Shown: positions 9,262-19,391, counted from the first letter of the stretch. The stretch: DNA of 64,000 nucleotides from Bacillus pumilus (GCA_001938995.1 MKZN01000001.1:248001-312000); one strand, 5' to 3'. Notes: generated by a model from the sequence alone, not told the origin. A program made the numbers and translations.

Positions 9262-9723
9262 GAACTAACCACCCTTATTACAAAACATAAAAGCCCTTAT
9301 TAATATTAGATTGAATTTTTCACAAAAGCAACTCACCTTAAATATGACGGAACATACGTCACAAAAGTTCCATTCATTTTCAAAAAATAAATCCATTTCA
9401 TCCTCACAATAGGATAAAGTCCCTTCTATTTTTTCATTCCAACGATCACAAGTCTTAAAAGGATTATTCTACAGATGATAAGGGGAAAATTCAATGACCT
9501 ATGTGGCGATTAGACAAGCAAACGCATGTGTTGTACCTGCATGAGTGGGGAAGATACAATCTCTATGGAATAAGGCCCATTTTCCAATAATTAAGTTTAC
9601 TCCAAAGTCAATTGTGGTATAATACTTGTAACAAAATGTTCACAATATATCCTAAAAACAGACACAATTGCATCCTGACCTCTCATTTGATTTGAACATC
9701 AACTTACAAAGGAGTTGGATACG
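9262..9723. promoter_or_regulatory. Divergent rodA / ywcE intergenic region
   Basis: A 462-base gap. A sigma-A-like promoter for ywcE is visible: TTTACT (9596-9601), 16 bases, TATAAT (9618-9623). AAGGAG at 9709-9714 serves ywcE. The middle (9480-9545) contains a 16-codon ORF behind AAGGGG, which I do not call a gene. No terminator or riboswitch is evident. Confidence 0.6.
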
Positions 9724-9987
9724 ATGGATATGTTCTTTGCGTACCTATGTATTGCAACGGCTACACCCCTGTTTTTATGGCTAGAAAACAGAAAAATTGC
9801 ATTAGCTTCTATTCCACCTATTTTGATTATGTGGATATTCTTCGGTCTTTACATGACAAGCAGTTTATCTCCAGCAGGACATACCTTCATGATCGCATTC
9901 TTTGCCATTAATGTCATCCTAGCTCACATTGCCGCATTCCTCATCTATGGTCTACCACTCATTCGCAAAAGATATAGCAGCAGATAA
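9724..9987 (+). CDS. ywcE: Holin-like spore-associated membrane protein YwcE
   Basis: An 87-aa integral membrane protein with three hydrophobic segments (about 4-20, 26-46, 53-75) and a basic C-terminal tail (RKRYSSR), a holin-like layout. Length equals B. subtilis YwcE, which is known to be needed for normal spore coat/cortex structure and germination. ATG at 9724 has AAGGAG nine bases upstream; a TTG three codons earlier is directly against the ribosome site. It lies between rodA and qox as in B. subtilis. Confidence 0.88.
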   Translation: MDMFFAYLCIATATPLFLWLENRKIALASIPPILIMWIFFGLYMTSSLSPAGHTFMIAFFAINVILAHIAAFLIYGLPLIRKRYSSR

Positions 9988-10027
9988 GTAACTTACCACC
10001 TATTGGTAGCGTCATCATCATTATGAT

Positions 10028-10063
10028 AAAAACCACTCATCTATAATAGACGAGTGGTTTTTT
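10028..10063. terminator. Bidirectional terminator between ywcE and qoxD
   Basis: AAAAACCACTC and GAGTGGTTTTTT form a strong stem around a 13-base loop, with A-run on one side and T-run on the other. It closes two convergent transcripts. Confidence 0.9.
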
Positions 10064-10064
10064 A

Positions 10065-10445
10065 TTACTTATTTGAATTCTCGGAGTGCTTTGGTGAAGA
10101 CGGTGAATATCCGTCTTTACTGTTCTCTCCATGTTGAGAGTGAGCCGCGAAAATCCATACAGATCCGATCACGAACACAATTGCACAGAATAGGCCAAAC
10201 AATGTATTTCCGACTTGAACTGACCCGTTCTCGCTTTCTGTCATATGCATGAACATGAAAAGCTGCAAAAATGCTTGAATGAATGCAAAACCAAAGATAA
10301 TCCATAGTTTTGCGGAACTGCCAATTTCAGCTCCGATGACAATCCAAAATGCTAAGACTGTTAGCACAATGGAAAGGATAAAGCCGACTATGTGTTTCCA
10401 AGGGAAGTGTTCGTGCTCTGCTGAGGAATGAGTTTTTCCTGCCAT
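10065..10445 (-). CDS. qoxD: Quinol oxidase aa3-600 subunit IV
   Basis: Small subunit of the menaquinol oxidase, 126 aa with three membrane segments (about 15-38, 45-65, 78-98), a His/Glu-rich N-terminus (HSSAEHEHFPWKH) and the family's FAFIQAFLQLFMFMHM segment. It is the last gene of qoxABCD, one base from qoxC, and ends at the bidirectional terminator. The C-terminal tail is Ser/Lys/Asn-rich. It has no cofactor ligands; its role is in assembly and stability of the oxidase. Confidence 0.96.
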   Translation of the reverse strand: MAGKTHSSAEHEHFPWKHIVGFILSIVLTVLAFWIVIGAEIGSSAKLWIIFGFAFIQAFLQLFMFMHMTESENGSVQVGNTLFGLFCAIVFVIGSVWIFAAHSQHGENSKDGYSPSSPKHSENSNK

Positions 10446-10446
10446 A

Positions 10447-11064
10447 TCACAAAAGCCCCCCTAATCCGATCAAGTACACAGCTGTGAAAATGAAAATCCA
10501 TACAACATCAAGGAAATGCCAGTATAGACTTGAGATAAAGATCTTCGACGCAGTCTGTGGTGTTAATCCGCGTTTTTTAATTTGGAACAAGATACCGATA
10601 ATCCAAACGATACCGATTGATACGTGTAGTCCGTGAGTTCCTAGCAGTACGAAGAATGCAGACCAGTATGCACTTGTTTGAAGGCTTGCACCCTCATGTA
10701 TATAATGGATGAACTCATATATCTCAAAACCAACGAATCCAGCACCGAGAAGCAGTGTCAGAATCGTCCAAATGACAACCCCTTTTGTATTTCCACGGCG
10801 CATTTCATGAACGGCAATGCCACATGTAAATGAACTCACCAATAGTAGGAATGTCATGATCAATACAAGCTTCATATCAAATAGCTCAGCTGGTAGAATG
10901 CCACCAGCTGTTCTGCCATGAAGAACAAAGTAGGTCGCAAAAAGTGTTGAGAACAACACGATTTCAGCACCAAGGAATATCCAGAAACCAAGAATGTTTA
11001 AACGTCCAGTTTCAGACTGATATTCAAGCGGTGCATTTGCGTATCTGCTGTCATTATGTCCCAT
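10447..11064 (-). CDS. qoxC: Quinol oxidase aa3-600 subunit III
   Basis: Heme-copper oxidase subunit III, 205 aa, with five membrane segments. Typical stretches are LNILGFWIFLGAEIVLFSTLF (about 23-43) and LLGTHGLHVSIGIVWI with WHFLDVVWIFIFTAVYL near the C-terminus. The ATG overlaps the qoxB stop by one base (TAATG), which implies translational coupling. Part of the main menaquinol oxidase of aerobic growth. Confidence 0.97.
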   Translation of the reverse strand: MGHNDSRYANAPLEYQSETGRLNILGFWIFLGAEIVLFSTLFATYFVLHGRTAGGILPAELFDMKLVLIMTFLLLVSSFTCGIAVHEMRRGNTKGVVIWTILTLLLGAGFVGFEIYEFIHYIHEGASLQTSAYWSAFFVLLGTHGLHVSIGIVWIIGILFQIKKRGLTPQTASKIFISSLYWHFLDVVWIFIFTAVYLIGLGGLL

Positions 11065-13022
11065 TACTTCTGCGCCTCCTTATTCTTTTTCTCTGTTTCA
11101 ATTACTTCTTCAACAGGAATATAGTAGCCATCGTCATAATCAAATGAGCGTAAAATCATTGTTGCGAAGACACCGATTAAGCCAATCACACCAATCCAGT
11201 ACCATTCGAACACAAGACCGAATGCACCAAGTCCAAAGAATGCAGACATGATCAGTGGTCTGCCTGAATTGCTCGGCATATGAATTTTCTTAAATTCTTT
11301 TTCCGGATGAATCTCCACATTGTTTTGTTTCCAGTGATGGAATACATCTGGTGACGTCACTTCTGGAAGTGCTGCAAAGTTGTAATGCGGCGGCATTGCA
11401 GAAGATGTCGCCCAATCAAGCGTACGTCCATCTCCCCAGCTATCTCCAGACACTTCACGTTTTGCATGTTTCCAGCTGTAGTAAATGTTATAGCAAAGGA
11501 TGATGAATCCAACACCCATCAAGACCGCACCAATTGTTGAAATAAAGTTAAGTGCAGTCCAACCATCCTCTGGTCCATACGTATAAATACGTCTAGGCAT
11601 TCCTTGCAGTCCTAAGAAGTACTGCGGGAAGAAACAGATATTGAATCCGATCATAAATACCCAGAAGAACCATCTGCCGATTCTTTCGTTTAACTTGTAA
11701 CCAAACATTTTCGGATACCAGAAAACAAGACCAGCAAAACAAGCAAATACAGTACCTGCGATTAATACATAGTGGAAGTGGGATACAAGGAAGTACGTGT
11801 TATGGTACTGGTAATCCGCAGCTGCCATCGCAAGCATTACCCCAGTCACACCACCGATTACGAAGTTCGGGATGAAACCAAGTGCCCAAAGCATTGGTGA
11901 TGCAAAGCTGATACGACCGCGATACATCGTAAAGAGCCAGTTAAAGATTTTCACACCTGTTGGCACAGAAATCGCCATTGTTGTGATCGAGAAGAATGAG
12001 TTAACCGCTGCACTGTTCCCCATTGTGAAGAAGTGGTGAACCCACACAAGGAAACTAAGAACAGAGATTGCCACAATCGATACAACCATCGCTTTGTAAC
12101 CAAACAACTGCTTTCTTGAGAACGTCGCAAAAATTTCTGAGAAAATACCGAAAGCCGGTAGGATCACGATATAAACCTCAGGGTGTCCCCATATCCAGAA
12201 AAGGTTCGCCCAAAGCATCGGCATACCGCCTGCTTCGAGTGTAAAGAATGCTGAACCGAATAAACGATCAAATGTCATAAGTGCTAAAGCAACTGTTAGT
12301 ACAGGGAATGCGAATATGATGATGACAGACGTAATCAATGTTGTCCATGTAAACATCGGCATACGCATAAGCGTCATACCTTTTGTACGCATTTTCAAGA
12401 TGGTCACCATGAAGTTAATACCTGTCATGAGTGTACCAATACCTGCAATTTGGAGCCCGAGCAAGTAATAGTTCTGTCCAGGTCCTGGCGAGAAGTCATT
12501 TCCGGCGAGCGGCATGTAACTCGTCCAACCTGCACTTGGTGATCCTCCAATTACGAAGGAAATGTTGAACAGCATCGCTCCGACCATAAATGTCCAGAAG
12601 CTGAGGTTGTTCAAATACGGGAATGCAACGTCACGTGCACCAATTTGAAGAGGTACAACTACGTTGATTAAACCGATTAAAAATGGCATCGCCATGAAAA
12701 GAATCATGATCGTACCATGCGTTGTAAAAATTTCATTATAGTGGTTCGAATCTAGAAATGTACTATTAGGAAGCGCCAGCTGTGCGCGCATCATCAGTCC
12801 GTCTACCCCACCGCGGAAAAACATAACAACAGCAGCAAGGATATACATGATACCAAGCTTTTTATGATCAACTGATGTCAGCCATTCTTTCCAGAGCCAT
12901 TTCCATTTTTTGAAGTAAGTTAAGACAAAAACGATGGCAATGGTTGAAAAAGCGATAGAAATCTGCGCACCAAGAATTAATGGGTCTCCAGTTACAAAAA
13001 ACTCATCCCATTTAAATTGCAT
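11064..13022 (-). CDS. qoxB: Quinol oxidase aa3-600 subunit I
   Basis: Catalytic subunit (652 aa) carrying heme a, heme a3 and CuB. It oxidises menaquinol (electrons delivered within the complex) and reduces oxygen to water while pumping protons. Visible ligands include [11 protein letters not shown] (heme a His), [14 protein letters not shown] (CuB His and the cross-linked Tyr) and [10 protein letters not shown], then [15 protein letters not shown] (heme a3 and a His pair). Fourteen-plus membrane segments. ATG start with GGAGG upstream, 28 bases after qoxA. The loop GAGG-type D- and K-channel residues were not checked one by one. Confidence 0.98.
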   Translation of the reverse strand: MQFKWDEFFVTGDPLILGAQISIAFSTIAIVFVLTYFKKWKWLWKEWLTSVDHKKLGIMYILAAVVMFFRGGVDGLMMRAQLALPNSTFLDSNHYNEIFTTHGTIMILFMAMPFLIGLINVVVPLQIGARDVAFPYLNNLSFWTFMVGAMLFNISFVIGGSPSAGWTSYMPLAGNDFSPGPGQNYYLLGLQIAGIGTLMTGINFMVTILKMRTKGMTLMRMPMFTWTTLITSVIIIFAFPVLTVALALMTFDRLFGSAFFTLEAGGMPMLWANLFWIWGHPEVYIVILPAFGIFSEIFATFSRKQLFGYKAMVVSIVAISVLSFLVWVHHFFTMGNSAAVNSFFSITTMAISVPTGVKIFNWLFTMYRGRISFASPMLWALGFIPNFVIGGVTGVMLAMAAADYQYHNTYFLVSHFHYVLIAGTVFACFAGLVFWYPKMFGYKLNERIGRWFFWVFMIGFNICFFPQYFLGLQGMPRRIYTYGPEDGWTALNFISTIGAVLMGVGFIILCYNIYYSWKHAKREVSGDSWGDGRTLDWATSSAMPPHYNFAALPEVTSPDVFHHWKQNNVEIHPEKEFKKIHMPSNSGRPLIMSAFFGLGAFGLVFEWYWIGVIGLIGVFATMILRSFDYDDGYYIPVEEVIETEKKNKEAQK

Positions 13023-13050
13023 AACGGCCTCCTCCTTTCCTTAGTCAGTT

Positions 13051-14007
13051 TTATTCATTCTCTGATTTTCTTTTATAATTCTTCACATTCTCGAAAGGAT
13101 CTGTTTTTGAATGTGGAGATACTGATTGATAACCTAAACGCTTGCGTGCTTGGAGTGCGTATTCAGCATCCTCTCCATGCTTTGCAAAGGATAAATGTGT
13201 GGATGAGAATGTTTGCACATCTGCAGCATCCGGAAGCAGCAAGTAGTCATACGTTTCTTTCGTTAACTTTGGTGCTTCTTTCTTTGTTTTACTTACCCAT
13301 TGATTATAGTCAGATTGCTTCATCGCATTGACTTTGAATCTTTGGTGAGAAAAGCCCTCGCCTGTGAAGTTCGCGTTTCTTCCTTCATATGTGCCTACTT
13401 GATCAGCTTGAAGGTATTGTTCCATTTCCATTCCAGCCATTGCATACTTTTCCCCGCCTAGCTGAGGAATCCAAAGAGATGCCATGGTATCAGCAGAAGT
13501 GATTTTGAATAAAACCGGCTGATCTATTGGAATGTTTAAGTAGTTCACTGTTTCAATATCTTCCTCTGGATAACTAAAGATCCATTTCCAATCAACTGCT
13601 GTAGCGTAAACGACAAGTGGATCTTTATGGCTTGTTGCTTTAGGTGCCTCTTCCAAAGAATAAATTGTTTTTACAGTTGGAACGGAAAGGGCAGCAACGA
13701 TTAATATTGGGATCACTGTCCAGACAACTTCTAGTAGCGTGTTCCCGTGTATTTCTGGGTTATAAGAGGCGTTTCCAACGTCCTTACGCTCACGGTATTT
13801 AACCAAGATGATGGTAAATAGAACAAATACCGCACCAACGATAAAGAGCATGAATCCAATAGATAGTAGGATCAAGTCTGATTGTTGTGCTGCAACAGGT
13901 CCTTTAGGATCTAAAACAGCGATATTGCTGCAACCTCCTAATACAAAAACACTCACGAGCATCGCTAATAAAAGCATAGGCTTAATGGCTCTGAACAAGA
14001 AGATCAC
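13051..14007 (-). CDS. qoxA: Quinol oxidase aa3-600 subunit II (lipoprotein)
   Basis: Subunit II, about 318 aa. A lipoprotein signal ends at LGGC (Cys about residue 26), two membrane segments follow (about 44-68 and 88-110), then a cupredoxin-like domain (about 125-235) that lacks the CuA cysteine pair, as expected for a quinol rather than cytochrome c oxidase. Start: GTG at 14005-14007 gives MIFLFRA as in B. subtilis; an ATG one codon upstream abuts AAGGAAGG. First gene of qoxABCD; the promoter lies in the AT-rich gap to its right. Confidence 0.95.
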   Translation of the reverse strand: MIFLFRAIKPMLLLAMLVSVFVLGGCSNIAVLDPKGPVAAQQSDLILLSIGFMLFIVGAVFVLFTIILVKYRERKDVGNASYNPEIHGNTLLEVVWTVIPILIVAALSVPTVKTIYSLEEAPKATSHKDPLVVYATAVDWKWIFSYPEEDIETVNYLNIPIDQPVLFKITSADTMASLWIPQLGGEKYAMAGMEMEQYLQADQVGTYEGRNANFTGEGFSHQRFKVNAMKQSDYNQWVSKTKKEAPKLTKETYDYLLLPDAADVQTFSSTHLSFAKHGEDAEYALQARKRLGYQSVSPHSKTDPFENVKNYKRKSENE

Positions 14008-14487
14008 CATCCTTCCTTAAATAATGTATAAATTGCTGATTAATTGTGAAAAGCCCTCTGCCTTCGAAAACTTTTCTTCCCTTTGTAATGCTATCAAAAT
14101 CTGTAGGAGTTAGCTCCCCTTTTTTCAAAAGTTCATTTATTTTTCAACATAATTCTATTAAAATGTCATAATTTCGACATAAATATATATTATTGCTGAA
14201 ACAATAAATTTCTAGAATTTTGAAAAGTTGAGAGTTGAAGGCAATGGACATCCAATCAAGTACTTTGTCAAATTAAGGTTTACCACAATAAAAAAGTTTG
14301 GTCAAATTTCAACTTAACTTCATGAAATTTTATGTAAGTAAACAACCTGAACATGTATATCGTATTTAACAAAAACCTCCCTCATTTTAACGTAGGTTCA
14401 CTTGAAAAAAAAGCGTTGATCCTCTATTTGAGCGCAGTAAGAATTGGTAATGCTGATAAATAAGTAGAATCTCACTAAACAATTCCA
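14008..14487. other. AT-rich upstream region of qox
   Basis: 480 bases with no supported gene. It must hold the qoxABCD promoter. A minus-strand TTGACA occurs at about 14267-14272 without a good -10 at 17 bases. An inverted repeat ATGTC-N8-GACAT spans about 14164-14181. I cannot assign a regulator. Confidence 0.5.
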
Positions 14488-14511
14488 CAAAAAAACCGGC
14501 TCATCGCCGGT
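14488..14511 (-). terminator. Terminator of the gal operon
   Basis: Minus strand ACCGGC-GATGA-GCCGGT followed by seven T, ten bases after the stop of the M24-family gene. Confidence 0.9.
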
Positions 14512-14520
14512 ATGCCGCAG

Positions 14521-15603
14521 TTATTCATGTCTAACCAAGATGTCAGGTCGTCTATACATGTTCCCTTCATGTTCGATTTCAATGTATCCCCATTGACCCG
14601 TATAGGTAAGAAATCGATTCCCCTCTTTTTCTACAATCATCGTATCCTCTGATTTTAATCCAGGCAAAGAAGGGTTCCATGTGTACACTTGGTGAAGCTG
14701 AACTTCTTCCGTCGATGAGGGGACCGCAATGATCTCTCTTGACACAAAGCCCGTCTTTCCGCCTTGATGAAGCTTTTTCCAACTATCCGGAAATCCTTCT
14801 TTTTCATACTGAGCAATCCCTGCTTTCAGGACTTCGCCAATGGTTCTCCCAGGGCGCGTCGCTGCATTCATGACCGTATCAATCCGGGCAAGTCGCACCT
14901 TGTTTTCTTCAAGTGCCTTCGGGAGATGTCCAAAGTATACAGATCTTGTGACATTTGCCACAAGTCCATGCCGCTCAGCACAAAGGACAACGAGTGCATG
15001 CTTTTGAAGGGCTTTTTCTGTTGGGATCGGATGACGATATTGATGGATGCGGTCATCTGTTGCCACAAGTAGGACTTCTATTGTCATACCTTGAGCAATC
15101 GCTTTTTGGGCGACAAGCGAAGCAATTTCGTGTTCCGTTTGTCCTGGAAGCATGTCTTTGCAGACACTCTCTACAATTACTGCCGCGTCATAGCAAAGGG
15201 TTTCATATTGACTAATCTGTGATGCGGATAGGATGGAGCGCACATGGGACAGAGATGGCTCGATATATTCAAACCCTTCCATTTGAGTGTCTGTCCCGAT
15301 TCGTTTCTCTTTCGTGATTGTTTGAATGTAGGTGTAATCATCTTCAAACCAATCCATTGTGACCACTTGATAGGGATGGTCGAAATACGCCATTTCTTCT
15401 TCAATGATTCGCTTTTCTTCCATTTGATTCACAATTAAAACGATGTCGTCCTTCCACACAAGCAACTGACAAACCCCATCAGGTGTGTTTAACACAATAT
15501 GATTCCTTCTTCCCCCCGTCAGCCAGGAGAAGTTATTCCGTTTTTGAATGAGGACACCGTCGAGCTGTTTTTCTTCCATTAAGCTTCTCACCTGTTCGAT
15601 CAT
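14521..15603 (-). CDS. M24-family (creatinase/prolidase fold) protein lacking metal ligands
   Basis: A 360-aa protein with the two-domain layout of Xaa-Pro peptidases: an N-terminal creatinase-like domain (about 1-125) and a C-terminal pita-bread fold (about 130-355). In active M24 enzymes the core is D...D...H...E...E. Here the first two positions read VVLCAERHGLVANVTRS, so both aspartates are replaced (about Val206 and Asn217), and the usual EP motif is NPS (Asn310). His279 and Glu319 remain. It is therefore probably not a metallopeptidase; metal-free creatinase-type chemistry or a binding role is possible. It is the last gene of the gal operon, four bases after galT, with AGGTGATG before its ATG. 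Confidence 0.8.
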   Translation of the reverse strand: MIEQVRSLMEEKQLDGVLIQKRNNFSWLTGGRRNHIVLNTPDGVCQLLVWKDDIVLIVNQMEEKRIIEEEMAYFDHPYQVVTMDWFEDDYTYIQTITKEKRIGTDTQMEGFEYIEPSLSHVRSILSASQISQYETLCYDAAVIVESVCKDMLPGQTEHEIASLVAQKAIAQGMTIEVLLVATDDRIHQYRHPIPTEKALQKHALVVLCAERHGLVANVTRSVYFGHLPKALEENKVRLARIDTVMNAATRPGRTIGEVLKAGIAQYEKEGFPDSWKKLHQGGKTGFVSREIIAVPSSTEEVQLHQVYTWNPSLPGLKSEDTMIVEKEGNRFLTYTGQWGYIEIEHEGNMYRRPDILVRHE

Positions 15604-15607
15604 GTCA

Positions 15608-17128
15608 TCACCTACCGTTATTTAATGTATGAATGAAACGTTTAAAGGCTGTTTTCCCTTGCTCTGTTCTTTTAAACACACCTGCTTGTGCAAGAATGCG
15701 AGAAAAGATCTGACCGATTTCCTCTTGTAAGATCGCTTCTGTATTCTCCTCTGTGAAGGTATTCTCTTCAATCAGTTGCTTCGCCCACTTTTCATGCTTC
15801 TTGATAGCAGGTCGGGCTTTGATCGCTTCAAGGGGCTTTTCGGATAAGATCGCCTCTTTTAATTGACGTAATTCCTCTGCTAATCTTCCGGGAAGTACGG
15901 CAAGACCCATCACTTCTATTAATCCGATATTCTCTTTTTTAATATGATGTACCTCTTCGTGTGGATGGAAGATGCCATCTGGATGTTGTTCATTTGTACG
16001 ATTATTACGTAGCACAAGATCTAATTCATACTCGTCCCCACGGCGGCGAGCGATCGGTGTAATGGTATTGTGCGAAGTCTCTCCGGAGCGAGCGATCAGT
16101 TCGATCGTTTCATCCGTATACCCTCTCCACTCGTGTAAAATCAAATCTGCTGCATCCGCAAGCGCCTGGCGATCATTACTTTGTAGTCGAATGACGGACA
16201 TGGGCCACTTTACGATCCCAGCCTTCACATTTGGAAAAGACGTCAGAGAAAAGAGGTGTTCCATCTCTGCTTTCGCCATCGGAAATTCATGAGCACCACC
16301 TTGAAAATGATCATGACTTAATATACTACCTCCGACAATCGGAAGATCTGCATTCGATCCAATGAAATAATGGGGATAGATGGATATGAAAGATAGTAGA
16401 CGTTCAAAGGTCTTTTTTGTGATCTTCATTGGCTCATGTTCGCCCTTGAACACGATACAATGCTCGTTGTAATACACATAGGGAGAAAATTGCAAGAACC
16501 ACGCTTCATCTCTTAGTGTCACAGGGATAATCCGGTGATTCTGTCTCGCTGGGTGATTGACGCGCCCTTGAAAGCCTACATTTTCTTTACAAAGCAGGCA
16601 TAAAGGGTATTGCTTTTGACTAAGCTTTTTGGCTTCAGCGATTGCTTTCGGGTCTTTTTCCGGCTTTGATAGATTAATGGTGATGTCTAAAACCCCGTCG
16701 TCTGTTGGTGTAAACCACTGAACATTTTTAGCAATTCGGCCAGTATGAATATAATGGACATTTTTTTGCATCTCATAGAACCAGCTTGTGGCTGCTTTCG
16801 GTCCTTCGTGCAGGCGCCTTTCTTCAAACTTGGCATAGATGACACTTGGAGGTGCTACCAAACAGCCCATGATCTTTGCATCTAATAAGTCACGATACGT
16901 ATCTGTTCCTTCCGGAAGAAGACCTGTTTCGACCGCCCAATCTAAAATCGGCGTCAATATCTCTTCAAGGCCCGCACGCTCAGTGATCGTCCTTGCCTCT
17001 GCGTCATCAAGCCCGAACACCTCTAGTAGTCGATTCCTTGTATAATCTGAATCTAGCGGTGTGATCAGTTCTTGATCTATCCCGTATTCAATCAACTGCT
17101 CCAGCTTTTCAAAAATATCAATCGCCAT
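15608..17128 (-). CDS. galT: UTP-hexose-1-phosphate uridylyltransferase (class II GalT)
   Basis: Leloir enzyme exchanging UMP between UDP-glucose and galactose-1-phosphate. The 506 aa match the long Firmicutes class II GalT (B. subtilis about 513). The stretches FQGRVNHPARQNHRIIPV and YFIGSNADLPIVGGSILSHDHFQGG (about 245-270) include the conserved SHDHFQGG histidines of the nucleotidylated active site. It follows galE by 31 bases. Together with GalK and GalE it turns galactose into glucose-1-phosphate. Confidence 0.96.
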   Translation of the reverse strand: MAIDIFEKLEQLIEYGIDQELITPLDSDYTRNRLLEVFGLDDAEARTITERAGLEEILTPILDWAVETGLLPEGTDTYRDLLDAKIMGCLVAPPSVIYAKFEERRLHEGPKAATSWFYEMQKNVHYIHTGRIAKNVQWFTPTDDGVLDITINLSKPEKDPKAIAEAKKLSQKQYPLCLLCKENVGFQGRVNHPARQNHRIIPVTLRDEAWFLQFSPYVYYNEHCIVFKGEHEPMKITKKTFERLLSFISIYPHYFIGSNADLPIVGGSILSHDHFQGGAHEFPMAKAEMEHLFSLTSFPNVKAGIVKWPMSVIRLQSNDRQALADAADLILHEWRGYTDETIELIARSGETSHNTITPIARRRGDEYELDLVLRNNRTNEQHPDGIFHPHEEVHHIKKENIGLIEVMGLAVLPGRLAEELRQLKEAILSEKPLEAIKARPAIKKHEKWAKQLIEENTFTEENTEAILQEEIGQIFSRILAQAGVFKRTEQGKTAFKRFIHTLNNGR

Positions 17129-17159
17129 TCCCTCTGTCTCCTCTCTTGCCTGTTACCCT

Positions 17160-18152
17160 TTATTCACTCTGATAACCTTCCGGATGCTGCTTGAACCAAT
17201 TCCATGCACTTTGAATGATCGTCTGAATGTCTGCATATTGAGGCTTCCATCCTAGCTCTTGTAGCGCCTGATCAGATGAAGCGATGAGCTTCGCTGGGTC
17301 TCCAGCACGTCTTTTTGCCACTTGTGCCGGGATGGGATGACCTGTGACCTCCCTTGCCGCTTCTACCACCTGCTTCACTGAAAAACCCGTGCCGTTCCCT
17401 AGATTGTATGTGCCGCTTCCTTTCCCTTGTCGTAATCGCCCAACTGCTAGGATATGCGCTTCTACTAAATCCATTACATGAATATAATCTCTGATACATG
17501 TACCGTCATCTGTCTCATAATCATCACCGTATATCATGATCTGATCACGTTTTCCTAATGCTACTTGAAGAATAATCGGAATGAGATGCGTCTCTGGCTG
17601 GTGATCTTCACCGACAAGCCCTTCTGTGTGAGCACCGGCCACATTAAAATAGCGAAGCACAACGTATTCAATGCCATGTGCCTTCTCAGACCATTTCAAC
17701 ATTTTTTCAATGGCTAGTTTCGTTTCACCATAAGGATTCGTTGGATTCGTCTCATCTGTTTCAACAATTGGCACACGCTTTGGTTCGCCGTATGTAGCAG
17801 CTGTAGAAGAGAACACCAGTTTTTTCACATCAAATTCATTCATCACCTGAAGTAAGACTGTTGCTCCGCCAACATTGTTGTCATAATATTTGAGCGGATC
17901 TGTCACACTTTCACCAACAAGAGAATCTGCAGCAAAGTGCATCACAGCTTCAATCTGATGTGCTTGAAAGACATTCCTTAAAAAAGCCTGATCTCTTAAA
18001 TCCCCCTTCTCTAAGATTGCTCCTTCTACAACCGCTTCCTCGTGGCCTGTCTGTAAATTATCAACAATGACCACCTGTTCTCCTTTGTCTAAAAGAGCCG
18101 CTACTGCATGGCTGCCAATATATCCAGCTCCTCCACAAACTAAAATCGTCAT
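17160..18152 (-). CDS. galE: UDP-glucose 4-epimerase
   Basis: NAD-dependent short-chain dehydrogenase/epimerase, 330 aa from the ATG at 18150-18152 (MTILVCGGAGYIGSHAV). The Rossmann motif GGAGYIGS is at about 7-14, SSTAATYGEP carries the catalytic Ser/Thr, and YGETK (about 145-150) the catalytic Tyr-Lys pair. The ATG overlaps the galK stop in an ATGA, and GGAGG lies upstream, so the longer open frame (to 18356) is not used. Interconverts UDP-galactose and UDP-glucose in the gal operon. Confidence 0.97.
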   Translation of the reverse strand: MTILVCGGAGYIGSHAVAALLDKGEQVVIVDNLQTGHEEAVVEGAILEKGDLRDQAFLRNVFQAHQIEAVMHFAADSLVGESVTDPLKYYDNNVGGATVLLQVMNEFDVKKLVFSSTAATYGEPKRVPIVETDETNPTNPYGETKLAIEKMLKWSEKAHGIEYVVLRYFNVAGAHTEGLVGEDHQPETHLIPIILQVALGKRDQIMIYGDDYETDDGTCIRDYIHVMDLVEAHILAVGRLRQGKGSGTYNLGNGTGFSVKQVVEAAREVTGHPIPAQVAKRRAGDPAKLIASSDQALQELGWKPQYADIQTIIQSAWNWFKQHPEGYQSE

Positions 18153-19330
18153 TCTGATTCCTCCTTCATTAATTCTCGTGCGCCGCCTCCAATTCCAGCG
18201 GTGTAAAACGAGGCTTGAAGCCCTGTTTTTTCTTCGTAGATCGCACCTGATTCTTTCATAAATGAATCCAGTAGCTCTTCTTTCACGATGCTGATTGTAC
18301 AGCCCCCAAAGCCCGCACCTGTCATACGAGAACCAATTGTCCCAGGGTGACGCCATGCGGCTTCAACTAGTGCATCTAGTTCAAGACCAGTCACTTCATA
18401 ATCATTTTTTAAAGATAGGTGAGATGCCTTCATGAGAGCGCCCATTTCCCCTATTTTACCATCTCTCAGGAGATTTACCGCTTCTAAGGTCCGTTCATTT
18501 TCCGTCACCGCATGCCTTGCGCGTTTGAGGCTCGTTACATCTTGAATCAAGTAGGCATGCTGCGCAAATTTATCAACGGTTAAATCACATAAATGCCGAA
18601 TGTCGACTTCCTTTCTTAGGTCATCTAAAGCAGACTGACACTCTGCTAATCGTTCATTATATTTAGAATCTGCTAGTGTCCGCTTTTTGTTAGTATTGGC
18701 GATCACTAGAGATAAACCTTCTTGTCGCAATGGACTGTATTCAAACGAAAGGCTGTCACAGTTGAGGAGGATCGCATGATCTTCTTTTCCGAGACTGATG
18801 GCAAACTGATCCATAATACCGCAACCTACGCCGATGAACTCATTTTCTGCACGCTGCGCAAGAAGGGCAAGGTCAACGCTAGATACACCAAATGAATACC
18901 ACTCATTGATCAGTACTGCTGTAACAAGCTCAATGGAGGCAGATGAAGACAGTCCAGCACCGTTAGGGATATTCCCGCCATACACAATATCAAAGCCTTC
19001 TTTTATATCCATCCCTGCCTCTATCAGCTTGCTGAATACGCCCTTTGGATAGTTCGCCCATCCATCAGCTTCTATGTAAGCGATGTCAAAAAGGTCGATT
19101 TCTTTGACTCCATCCTCTTCAAAATTCAAAGAATACATTCTGATAAGTCCATCTGACCGCTTGGCGCTTACTGCATAAGTGCCTAGAGTCAGAGCACACG
19201 GGAAAACATGGCCTCCATTGTAATCGGTATGTTCACCAATCAGGTTCACCCTACCTGGTGCGAAAAAATAACGAAGTCCTTCTGAATGTCCAAAGTGCTG
19301 TTGAAATGCCGCTCGCAAGGTTTCAATCAT
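18149..19330 (-). CDS. galK: Galactokinase
   Basis: GHMP-family kinase, 393 aa, phosphorylating galactose at C1. The N-terminal galactokinase signature GRVNLIGEHTDYNGGHVFP is at about 28-46; the ATP site IPNGAGLSSSASIELV at about 121-136; the third GHMP motif GSRMTGAGFGGCTISIV near 340. The chosen ATG (19328-19330) is about eight bases from AAAGGGG; the preceding in-frame ATG (two codons up) abuts it. First gene of the gal operon. Confidence 0.97.
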   Translation of the reverse strand: MIETLRAAFQQHFGHSEGLRYFFAPGRVNLIGEHTDYNGGHVFPCALTLGTYAVSAKRSDGLIRMYSLNFEEDGVKEIDLFDIAYIEADGWANYPKGVFSKLIEAGMDIKEGFDIVYGGNIPNGAGLSSSASIELVTAVLINEWYSFGVSSVDLALLAQRAENEFIGVGCGIMDQFAISLGKEDHAILLNCDSLSFEYSPLRQEGLSLVIANTNKKRTLADSKYNERLAECQSALDDLRKEVDIRHLCDLTVDKFAQHAYLIQDVTSLKRARHAVTENERTLEAVNLLRDGKIGEMGALMKASHLSLKNDYEVTGLELDALVEAAWRHPGTIGSRMTGAGFGGCTISIVKEELLDSFMKESGAIYEEKTGLQASFYTAGIGGGARELMKEESE

Positions 19331-19361
19331 ATCCATTCCCCTTTTCTCTTCTAATAATCTT

Positions 19362-19391
19362 ATTGTAGTTGCCAAAACAGATGGAGTTCAA
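19362..19391 (-). promoter_or_regulatory. Promoter of the galK-galE-galT operon
   Basis: Minus strand TTGAAC (19386-19391), 18 bases, TACAAT (19362-19367). About 31 bases before the galK ATG. The upstream side carries the putative AraC-type operator repeats at 19420-19497. Confidence 0.65.

Noticed and set aside
9494-9544. 16-codon ORF (MTYVAIRQANACVVPA) behind AAGGGG upstream of ywcE
   Set aside because: Too short, no terminator or conserved pattern, and it lies upstream of a good ywcE promoter; chance is sufficient.
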